Positions 1 through 5,946 of a stretch of DNA of 32,949 bases are shown one piece after another (positions within the stretch are counted from its first letter, which is position 1; each line of letters starts with the position of its first letter). The notes beneath the pieces are model-generated. The model searched no databases. It was not told the origin of the DNA and worked only from the letters and a program-made list of their open reading frames with translations. The stretch covers positions 1 through 32,949 of the forward strand of contig JAEDGP010000018.1 in the NCBI GenBank assembly GCA_016297405.1, read 5' to 3'. The DNA is from Treponema sp. GTDB taxonomy: Bacteria > Spirochaetota > Spirochaetia > Treponematales > Treponemataceae. A program made the position numbers and the translations under genes.

Positions 1-66
1 ATTACAAACCCTAAAAACGGCGAAGTCAAGGCTTTAAGCGTTAGCGTGCCTTGAGTCGACGTATTT
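1..66 (+). repeat. Dispersed two-hairpin repeat, copy A (5' part cut by window edge)
   Basis: This is nearly identical to 16015-16091 and to the partial copy at 32898-32949. The window begins inside the loop of the first hairpin, so only its right arm AAACCCTAAA (6-15) is present. The second hairpin has arms at 24-32 (AGTCAAGGC) and 48-56 (GCCTTGAGT). One base differs from copy B, which has GCCTTGACT, and this breaks one pair. The shared block ends with CGACGTATTT. I see no coding potential. Confidence 0.85.
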
Positions 67-95
67 AGAGTTAAAAACTCACAATCGTCAGGTCT

Positions 96-111
96 ACAAA
101 ACTTGTTTTGT
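96..111. repeat. Short perfect palindrome upstream of tRNA-Pro
   Basis: The arms ACAAAAC (96-102) and GTTTTGT (105-111) are separated by two bases. A smaller inverted repeat, GAGTT/AACTC, lies at 68-80. Both sit between the dispersed repeat and the tRNA. They could be promoter-proximal structure or chance in AT-rich DNA. I found no convincing -35/-10 pair for the tRNA. Confidence 0.4.
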
Positions 112-124
112 ATTGGCGAATCAA

Positions 125-197
125 CGGGCATTAGCGCAGCTGGTAGCGCGCGACGTTCGGGACGTTGAGGTCACTGGTTCGAATCCAGCATGCCCGA
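125..197 (+). tRNA. tRNA-Pro (anticodon CGG)
   Basis: The full cloverleaf can be folded by eye. The acceptor stem CGGGCAT/ATGCCCG has seven perfect pairs, U8-A9 are present, and the D arm is GCGC/GCGC around AGCTGGTA. The anticodon stem 151-155/163-167 contains one G-U pair, and the loop TTCGGGA places CGG at 158-160. The T loop is TTCGAAT. The discriminator base is A197. CCA is not encoded and must be added after transcription. The base pair closing the T stem (A173·C189) is mismatched. CGG decodes the proline codon CCG. Confidence 0.93.
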
Positions 198-212
198 TTA
201 CTGAAAGAAAGC

Positions 213-306
213 GGCTGTCCAATAAGTTTGCATTACGGTGGTTGAGTTTATCGAAACCACCACATTTAGTGTAGCGATCATTACTTATTGGACAGCCCTT
301 TTTTTT
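213..306 (+). terminator. Long nested stem-loop with U-run after tRNA-Pro
   Basis: A 15-bp perfect stem has arms at 213-227 (GGCTGTCCAATAAGT) and 283-297 (ACTTATTGGACAGCC), followed by C and eight T. The 55-base interior holds a second hairpin, GGTGGTT (237-243) with AACCACC (255-261). The position 15 bases after the tRNA and the T-run fit an intrinsic terminator. The length and branched fold are unusual, and a structured small RNA or a MITE-like remnant is also possible. Confidence 0.75.
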
Positions 307-391
307 CGATAAAACACATAAGGCCCGATTCGATTCGGAGCAGTCGCCTTGTTTTTTTGATTTTATAACAGTTGTTCTTGTTAGTATGTTT

Positions 392-420
392 TTGCGCTAT
401 GTGACTTTGTGGTGTACTAT
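392..420 (+). promoter_or_regulatory. Putative promoter of the CBM/phosphatase gene
   Basis: TTGCGC (392-397), a 17-base spacer, and TACTAT (415-420). Transcription would start near 427, leaving a leader of about 9 bases that contains GGGG before the ATG at 436. This argues against the in-frame GTG at 409, which lies between the two boxes. Confidence 0.5.
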
Positions 421-435
421 ATTTTTGGGGCTTTT

Positions 436-1587
436 ATGGAAAATGACTACAAAAAACTTGGCTATAAGTTGAATGGGGCTGGAATAGAATTTATTTGTGA
501 TACGGATGTGTTTGATGTGCGTCCGGACGAAAGGGTGTACGTTTCAGGTTCGTTCAACGGGTGGATGACAACAGGCGATTCTTCCTGGCTTTTTCAAAAG
601 AAGATTTCAAATGGTCATGAACTTTTTGTTTTAAATAAAAAATGGGATTCGGTTTGTGTTCCTGGAAATACAGGGTTCCCCGAATTTCGCTTTTTCGCTT
701 TGACTGATTTTTCTGTCCGAACCCTTGAGCAAAAGGAAGAGGATCCATCCTGCACTTTTTTACACAATAAGCTAATCATAAAGTCGCAGAAGGATGCGGA
801 TGAAGTTCGGGCTTTGAATGAACATCTTAGAGTAGTTCGACTTCTTTCTGATTTTGATTTGAATTGTCCTGCGTGTAGAAGCGAAATAGCTAACGTTCGC
901 CTTGTTCCTGGGACAAGATGTCTGTTTCGCGGGTATAATCCATTTAAGAGAAGCCGCCCAAATCAGGATACGGAAAATGAACGCATAGAACTTGTTGGCA
1001 AACTTTTTGATGTTTATGGTATCAGGTGCGATATTACTTTGAATGGGTATGAAGGGGCTGTTTCAAGTGATGGAGAAATTTTCCCTGACTATCTGAAAAA
1101 GATTGAAGATGGCGGTAATAGACTCTGTATCGACATTGCTTATGAGCTGGTATATTTCCATTCTGATGCAGTAGAGTATGCCCTTGCAATTCAGAAAATC
1201 GTTCGCTTCATAAATGAGCGAAAAGGACCTTATTACATACATTGCAGGTTGGGAAGTGACAGGACAGGAGTGACCTGTGCTTTGTTTGCAGCTTTATGTG
1301 GAGCTTCCTGGGAAGAGATTGCCACGGATTACGAAAAAACATACCTTTGCGGTATAGGCGAATACCGTTCCAGAAAGCTGCTTCAATATAGCCTTACAAA
1401 GATGACAGGATGGGATCCGGAAACTTCAGTGGATTTTCCGAAAATGGTCCGATCTTATTTCATTGCAGAAAGTATTCTGGATGCAGATGAAATCGATATG
1501 CTTGTAAAGAGACTTTCCTGCGCTCCTCATAAAAAAGAAACTGATTTTTTTGATTTTACTGGAAGACATGTCTGTCGAAAGAATTGA
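436..1587 (+). CDS. Tyrosine/dual-specificity-type phosphatase with N-terminal glycogen-binding-like (CBM48/E-set) domain
   Basis: The protein has 383 residues. The N-terminal ~115 residues resemble an AMPK/CBM48-type early-set domain: a VYVSGSFNGW strand (W43), then an NTGFPEFRF strand typical of glycogen-binding E-sets. The C-terminal part carries the cysteine phosphatase P-loop HCRLGSDRTG, with catalytic C270 and R276 in a CX5R motif. An upstream FRGYNPF segment is typical of bacterial Y-phosphatase-like proteins. The start at 436 is chosen from the promoter at 392-420. No signal peptide is seen, so it is probably cytoplasmic. The layout recalls eukaryotic glucan phosphatases (laforin, SEX4), so dephosphorylation of glycogen or sugar phosphates is a reasonable inference but unproven. 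The downstream gene is on the same strand but 186 bases away, with its own likely promoter. Confidence 0.8.
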   Translation: MENDYKKLGYKLNGAGIEFICDTDVFDVRPDERVYVSGSFNGWMTTGDSSWLFQKKISNGHELFVLNKKWDSVCVPGNTGFPEFRFFALTDFSVRTLEQKEEDPSCTFLHNKLIIKSQKDADEVRALNEHLRVVRLLSDFDLNCPACRSEIANVRLVPGTRCLFRGYNPFKRSRPNQDTENERIELVGKLFDVYGIRCDITLNGYEGAVSSDGEIFPDYLKKIEDGGNRLCIDIAYELVYFHSDAVEYALAIQKIVRFINERKGPYYIHCRLGSDRTGVTCALFAALCGASWEEIATDYEKTYLCGIGEYRSRKLLQYSLTKMTGWDPETSVDFPKMVRSYFIAESILDADEIDMLVKRLSCAPHKKETDFFDFTGRHVCRKN

Positions 1588-1678
1588 TTTTTTATCAGTT
1601 TTGTGGAATCGATTTGATTTTTTTTTATTTTTTTGAGAGGTTTTCAGAATGTTCGATGATTTTGAATATAGAATTTCC

Positions 1679-1754
1679 TTGCCTTTTATTCGGAATTTAC
1701 TTAATTTATTTCTAGATTTTCTTAAATTAGTTCCTGAGATATTGTAGTCAGGAA
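1679..1754 (+). promoter_or_regulatory. Putative mrp promoter and adjacent inverted repeat
   Basis: TTGCCT (1679-1684), a 17-base spacer, and TAATTT (1702-1707) form a weak sigma70-like promoter. Downstream, TTCCTGA (1731-1737) and TCAGGAA (1748-1754) form a perfect inverted repeat ending about five bases before the GAAGGGG ribosome-binding site. It could be an operator or a leader hairpin that affects ribosome access. Confidence 0.35.
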
Positions 1755-1773
1755 TGGTTTGAAGGGGTAGTTA

Positions 1774-2610
1774 ATGGCAGAGGAGAATTGCGGACATAAC
1801 TGTAGTTCCTGCGGGAACACTTGTGAAAAAAAGGATCTTCATGCCAGCTTGAGGGCTGGAAGTTCCGTAAAGAAAGTGATTGGTATTGTAAGCGGAAAAG
1901 GAGGAGTTGGAAAGTCGCTGGTTACAACTCTTCTTGCTTGCAAGGTAAATAGGGATGGTTATAAGACTGCCGTTCTTGATGCTGATATTACAGGTCCATC
2001 GATTCCAGAAAGTTTTGGTGTTGGCGATCAGCGTGCTACCGCTGTTCAGGGGGAAGATGCATTGAATCCTGTTGTAACTGATTCTGGCATCCAGCTGATG
2101 AGTATGAATTTTCTTCTGGAGAATGAAAATGACCCTGTAATCTGGAGGGGACCTGTAATTGGTGGCGCAGTAAAGCAGTTCTGGACAGATGTAAACTGGA
2201 AAGATGTGGACTTCATGTTTGTCGATATGCCACCAGGAACTGGTGATGTTCCACTTACTGTTTTTCAGAGCCTTCCTGTGGATGGAATCATCATTGTTTC
2301 TTCGCCACAGCAGCTTGTTCGTGTGATTGTTGAAAAAGCAGTAAAGATGGCAAATCTCATGAATATCCCTATTTTGGGGTTGGTTGAAAACATGAGTTAT
2401 GTAAAATGTCCTGATTGTGGAAAGCAGATCAGTGTTTTTGGCAAAAGCAATATTGAAAAAATTGCTGATACATTCAACCTGAAGGTTCTTGCAAAGATTC
2501 CTATGGAAGAAGCAACTTCAGCTGCAATTGATGCAGGGGATGTTGAAAGCATAGATTCTGGCTACATTGACGAAGCTGCTTGTGCAGTTGAGTCGCTGCT
2601 TAAAAAATAG
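1774..2610 (+). CDS. mrp: Mrp/NBP35/ApbC-family iron-sulfur cluster carrier ATPase
   Basis: The protein has 278 residues. The deviant Walker A motif GKGGVGKS lies near residue 41, as in ParA/MinD-like Mrp ATPases, and FVDMPPGTGD is the Walker B/switch segment. The CPDC motif near residue 211 is the CXXC that binds a bridging Fe-S cluster in the dimer. The N terminus adds four cysteines (C6, C10, C13, C17), an NBP35-like extension seen in many anaerobes that may hold a second cluster. The role is cytosolic assembly or transfer of 4Fe-4S clusters. The start has a good ribosome-binding site (GAAGGGG, 1761-1767). The last 49 bases overlap the convergent alpha/beta hydrolase gene. Confidence 0.93.
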   Translation: MAEENCGHNCSSCGNTCEKKDLHASLRAGSSVKKVIGIVSGKGGVGKSLVTTLLACKVNRDGYKTAVLDADITGPSIPESFGVGDQRATAVQGEDALNPVVTDSGIQLMSMNFLLENENDPVIWRGPVIGGAVKQFWTDVNWKDVDFMFVDMPPGTGDVPLTVFQSLPVDGIIIVSSPQQLVRVIVEKAVKMANLMNIPILGLVENMSYVKCPDCGKQISVFGKSNIEKIADTFNLKVLAKIPMEEATSAAIDAGDVESIDSGYIDEAACAVESLLKK

Positions 2611-3593
2611 CTTTCGGCAAACTGGTCTACACAGGACCAGTATTTATTTGGGTCGGTCCATGCGCTTCTTGCATGGGTTGCACCTTCAATTACAACTTTT
2701 TCCTTTTTGCAGGATGCTGCATTATAAACTTTGTCAAGCATTGCAAAAGGAACGTATGTATCAGCTGAACCATGGATGAAGAGTGTTGGCGTTTTTGACC
2801 GACTTACGGATTCTGTTGGGGAAGCTTCCTTGAACTTAAAGCCATATTTTGATTTGCACAATGCTGATGCTATGTAAAGTATGGGGAATTCTGGTAATGA
2901 GAACTGCTCTTTTAACTGGAATGAAAACTGATCCCAAACGCTGCTGTAGCCGCAGTCTTCTATGGCACAGACAACATTGTCTGGAAGATCATGGCCTGTG
3001 CTCATCATTACAGTTGCAGCACCCATGGAAACTCCATACAGAAGAATCTTTGCCTCTTTGTCCTGTGAAAGGATTTTTGAAACCCATGTGGTAACGTCTA
3101 TGCTTGCGTAATAACCCATATCTACACAGTCGCCTTCGCTCCACCCGTGACCTCTTTGTCCTGGAATTACAACATTAAAGCCTTTGTCGAAAAAGTGGTG
3201 TGCATATGGGGACATTCTGCTTGGGTTATCCCTGTAGCCATGCATGAAGATGGCCCAGTTGTGTGTCTGGCTGAAAGGACTGTTCATCCCGTGTTTTGCC
3301 ACGTAAGCATTCAGCTTGAGATTGTCGAAACTTTGAATTGACATTACCGTGGAAACGCTTTTGAGCCAAAGATCATCTTTGTCCATTTGCTTGTTGGCTA
3401 TTTCATCGATTTCGTTTTCATATTCCCTTTTTTCCCTGGAATGGTCATAAAGAGGCGAATCAGGTGCCAGTTCTGGCTGAACAGGAGACATGGCATAGGA
3501 AAGCATGTGGTTTCCTGCGAAGTACAGTGAAAGACACAATACGAGCAGCGTTGCCGGAGTAATTATCAGAAAACGTTTTTTGGCTTTGGACAT
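2562..3593 (-). CDS. Membrane-anchored alpha/beta hydrolase (serine hydrolase)
   Basis: The protein has 343 residues. An N-terminal hydrophobic stretch (about residues 7-26) is a signal anchor, putting the catalytic domain outside the cytoplasmic membrane. The nucleophile elbow is GVSMG (catalytic Ser). The oxyanion region contains HGYRDNPS, followed by GQRGHGWSEGD. The Asp and His are likely in HGSADTYVPF and EGATHARS. This matches the Bacillus YqkD-like family; the substrate is unknown (an ester or peptide). CAGGAGAAT lies upstream of the ATG on the minus strand. It sits 49 bases downstream of the thioesterase gene and is probably co-transcribed with it. The 3' end overlaps mrp by 49 bases, tail to tail, with no terminator between. 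Confidence 0.85.
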   Translation of the reverse strand: MSKAKKRFLIITPATLLVLCLSLYFAGNHMLSYAMSPVQPELAPDSPLYDHSREKREYENEIDEIANKQMDKDDLWLKSVSTVMSIQSFDNLKLNAYVAKHGMNSPFSQTHNWAIFMHGYRDNPSRMSPYAHHFFDKGFNVVIPGQRGHGWSEGDCVDMGYYASIDVTTWVSKILSQDKEAKILLYGVSMGAATVMMSTGHDLPDNVVCAIEDCGYSSVWDQFSFQLKEQFSLPEFPILYIASALCKSKYGFKFKEASPTESVSRSKTPTLFIHGSADTYVPFAMLDKVYNAASCKKEKVVIEGATHARSAWTDPNKYWSCVDQFAESYFLSSDSTAQAASSM

Positions 3594-3642
3594 GAAAATT
3601 ATTCTCCTGTTATTTTATTAATTTTTTTGTAAAATCCAGATA

Positions 3643-4047
3643 TCAGTTGGATTCTGGATTGAGCCCCTCGACAAGAAAATCCTGGGGAATTCGGGAAGGT
3701 TTTCCGTCAGTTGTAACGCTCGCCCAGGTGACGGTTGCCTTTGCGCATATTGTTCCATCGGTTTTTCTGATAGTCTGGGAAAATTCTCCGCTTACATGCT
3801 GAAGTTTAGTTGGAAATGTTTCGATTTCCAGTTCGTCATCAAGGAAAGCGGATCCTTTGTAATATATATCTATGTGGGTCACATAAAGATAAAATCCTTT
3901 TTCTACGATTCCTTTGTAATCGAAGTTTACTGCATGAAGAAAATCCATTCTGGCATTTTCAAGATAATTGAGGTAAACGGCATTGTTTACGTGGCTGTAT
4001 GAGTCACACTCGTAGGAGCGGACTTTTATTTTTGTGATATGTTTCAT
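3643..4047 (-). CDS. 4HBT (YbgC/FadM-type) acyl-CoA thioesterase
   Basis: The protein has 134 residues, the usual length for a single hotdog domain. The N-terminal motif YECDSYSHVNNAVYLNYLE carries the conserved Asp and the SHVNN–Y–Y–E pattern of the YbgC-type 4-hydroxybenzoyl-CoA thioesterase family. It hydrolyses acyl-CoA or acyl-ACP thioesters in the cytosol; chain-length preference cannot be read from sequence. No Shine-Dalgarno precedes the ATG. A strong promoter (TTGAAA-17-TATTAT) is placed so that the mRNA would begin about three bases before the start codon. It is first gene of a probable two-gene unit with the alpha/beta hydrolase. Confidence 0.88.
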   Translation of the reverse strand: MKHITKIKVRSYECDSYSHVNNAVYLNYLENARMDFLHAVNFDYKGIVEKGFYLYVTHIDIYYKGSAFLDDELEIETFPTKLQHVSGEFSQTIRKTDGTICAKATVTWASVTTDGKPSRIPQDFLVEGLNPESN

Positions 4048-4056
4048 AATGTTTCA

Positions 4057-4085
4057 ATAATAGGACCAAAGACATTTTTTTTCAA
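4057..4085 (-). promoter_or_regulatory. Promoter of the 4HBT thioesterase gene, giving a near-leaderless mRNA
   Basis: On the minus strand the -35 is TTGAAA (4080-4085), the spacer is 17 bases, and the -10 is TATTAT (4057-4062). The expected start of transcription is near 4050, three bases from the ATG at 4047. No AGGAG-like site is present. Confidence 0.65.
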
Positions 4086-4099
4086 TTGAAAGATTGCTC

Positions 4100-4128
4100 T
4101 TGCACATGAAACTTCTTTGTTGGATAAT
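4100..4128 (+). promoter_or_regulatory. Promoter of the RsmI-like methyltransferase gene
   Basis: TTGCAC (4100-4105), a 17-base spacer, and GATAAT (4123-4128). Transcription would begin near 4135, right at the GGAG (4135-4138) before the ATG at 4146, so the leader is about 11 bases. It is divergent from the thioesterase promoter, with 14 bases between the two -35 boxes. Confidence 0.55.
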
Positions 4129-4145
4129 TCAGCTGGAGTTGAAAA

Positions 4146-4850
4146 ATGGAAAAAGCCCTATATCTTATTCCTGTTACCCTTGGAGAAACCGAAGTAGATA
4201 AGGTTCTTCCTTCCTACAACAGAGAAATAATACTTGGAATCAAGGATTTTATTGTTGAGAATATTCGTTCTGCAAGACGTTTTTTGCGAGCAGTGAGCAA
4301 GGAAGTTAATATCGATGAGCTTACGTTCTACGAACTTAATGAGCATACTGATGTGCGGACAATCGGAAATTATCTGGATGCGCTGAAAGATGGCAGACCT
4401 ATGGGGGTGATTTCGGAAGCCGGATGTCCTGCTGTTGCAGATCCTGGAGCTGACGTTGTTGATCTTGCACAAAGGCAGGGTTTGAAAGTTATTCCTCTGG
4501 TAGGACCGTCGTCCATAATTCTTTCTGTAATGGCCAGTGGAATGAGCGGCCAAAGTTTTTCGTTCAATGGTTATCTTCCTGCAAAACCCCAGGAAAGAGC
4601 TGCAAAACTTAAATTTCTGGAAGCAAGGGCCAGAAAGGAAAAACAGACTCAAATATTTATCGAAACTCCTTACAGAAATGCAAAAATGATAGAAACTATC
4701 CTTCAGGTATGCAAACCGGAAACTAAGCTTTGTATTGCAGCCGGTATTACTTGTGAAAACGAATATATAGTTACGAAAACTGTGGCACAGTGGAAAAAAG
4801 CGAAGGTTCCGGAACTGGGCAAAATTCCTGCAATCTTCCTGATTTACTGA
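4146..4850 (+). CDS. RsmI-like SAM-dependent methyltransferase (tetrapyrrole methylase fold)
   Basis: The protein has 234 residues. SEAGCPAVADPGADVV followed by PLVGPSSI matches the RsmI motifs (SDAGTPLISDPG, PGPSA), and FSFNGYLP matches the RsmI FxGFLP motif. RsmI 2'-O-methylates C1402 of 16S rRNA using S-adenosylmethionine. This protein is about 50 residues shorter than canonical RsmI and has LIPVTLGE in place of the usual N-terminal GTPIGN loop, so it belongs to a short paralogous subfamily whose substrate is uncertain. GGAG lies seven bases before the ATG. It converges on the exonuclease gene with a 29-base gap and no terminator. Confidence 0.82.
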   Translation: MEKALYLIPVTLGETEVDKVLPSYNREIILGIKDFIVENIRSARRFLRAVSKEVNIDELTFYELNEHTDVRTIGNYLDALKDGRPMGVISEAGCPAVADPGADVVDLAQRQGLKVIPLVGPSSIILSVMASGMSGQSFSFNGYLPAKPQERAAKLKFLEARARKEKQTQIFIETPYRNAKMIETILQVCKPETKLCIAAGITCENEYIVTKTVAQWKKAKVPELGKIPAIFLIY

Positions 4851-4879
4851 ATGCTATGCAGGTGATGTTCTAAAGAAAC

Positions 4880-5800
4880 TTATTCAAGGCGAACTTTCTG
4901 GTCAAACTCATCGATGGTGATCGTTGAGATGTTTCGCTTTGCAAGTTCCTGGCGTTTTTCATCGGAAATATTTTCCCTGACAATCAGAATTCCATTGCTC
5001 TTGATGTTGCGCAAAAGCATTCCGTCATGTTTGTAAACGAGATTTGCGATTCTGTAAGCTTCGTCTATATCGTCGGAAAGTTTGAATCCGATTGCATAGT
5101 TTTTTCCACCTAATTTATGGGAAAGCAAAGCTCTTGTTTTTTTTCCAAAAAGATCCTTTATTTTTTCGGAAATTTCCTTGATATATCGCCTTTCTTCTCT
5201 TTGCTGGATGTATTTTTCCACAGAAATCCTGATGCCTTTGTTTTTCTGCAGCAGAGATTCTATGTCTGTGTTCTGTTCTTCGCAGAATGCTTTTGCCAAA
5301 AGCATTGTCATCATTGCGTCATCACGGCTGTTATGGGCTGTAAGTTTTGAAAGATCGATCTTGTAATATTCACACCAGGCTTTAAGTCCCTTTTTTTCAT
5401 TTTTTGCCTGGTTGATGATGGTTTCCATGTCGAATGCAGAATAGTTGATGGGAGTAAGATCATAACGTTCTGTTGCGTAAAGAAGAAAACCGATGTCGTT
5501 TGAAACTGAAAAACCCAGTATTTTTCTTTCCGGGGCTTCCATTAATTTTTTGATGCCGGTGTGATAAGCCTCAAAGTTATGCTGCATCCTGAAATAGTCT
5601 TTTGAATAGGCCAGTGCACATTCGTTTTTTTTGGAAAAAAGATACCAGTCGAATTCGGCTTCAGGATTCATTACTACGTCCTGACTGTCAAGAATGTTGA
5701 ACTGGTCATCTGTGATTACGTAACCAAATGAGCACATTTTTCCGTTTCCGTCAAAACAGTTTGCGCATTCAATATCAAAAAATAAATAGGATCTGCTCAT
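4880..5800 (-). CDS. DEDDh-type 3'-5' exonuclease with a C-terminal BRCT-like region
   Basis: The protein has 306 residues. The exonuclease domain (about 1-180) shows the DnaQ-like acidic residues: FFDIE (DxE), SNDIGFLL (second Asp), and HNSRDDAM (the H-x4-D that defines DEDDh). The middle is a charged, probably helical linker. The last ~80 residues (GFKLSDD, DGMLLRNIKSNGILIV, ISTITIDEF) follow a BRCT-like pattern of alternating strands and helices, though the match is weak. Such proteins trim single-stranded DNA or RNA ends in the cytosol. The start is supported by TTGGAGAT upstream on the minus strand. It diverges from valS. Confidence 0.8.
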   Translation of the reverse strand: MSRSYLFFDIECANCFDGNGKMCSFGYVITDDQFNILDSQDVVMNPEAEFDWYLFSKKNECALAYSKDYFRMQHNFEAYHTGIKKLMEAPERKILGFSVSNDIGFLLYATERYDLTPINYSAFDMETIINQAKNEKKGLKAWCEYYKIDLSKLTAHNSRDDAMMTMLLAKAFCEEQNTDIESLLQKNKGIRISVEKYIQQREERRYIKEISEKIKDLFGKKTRALLSHKLGGKNYAIGFKLSDDIDEAYRIANLVYKHDGMLLRNIKSNGILIVRENISDEKRQELAKRNISTITIDEFDQKVRLE

Positions 5801-5909
5801 CTTTTATCTCCAATTTCAATTCTTCAAATACTATCATAAAAATTGGTGTTTAGTCTTGATTTGTTGCTGGTTGTTTTGGATTTTGCGTTTTCAAAACGAG
5901 TAAAATTAA

Positions 5910-5938
5910 TTGATAAGAAACACTCATTTCACTAAAAT
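5910..5938 (+). promoter_or_regulatory. valS promoter, giving a near-leaderless mRNA
   Basis: TTGATA (5910-5915), a 17-base spacer, and TAAAAT (5933-5938). The expected start is 5945-5946, one or two bases before the ATG at 5947. There is no Shine-Dalgarno and no room for a T-box leader, so this tRNA synthetase gene is not T-box controlled here. Confidence 0.68.
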
Positions 5939-5946
5939 AGAACATT

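Noticed and set aside
4158..4652. A 164-residue minus-strand frame opposite the RsmI-like gene
   Set aside because: The plus strand encodes clear methylase motifs; the minus translation is low-complexity and family-less.
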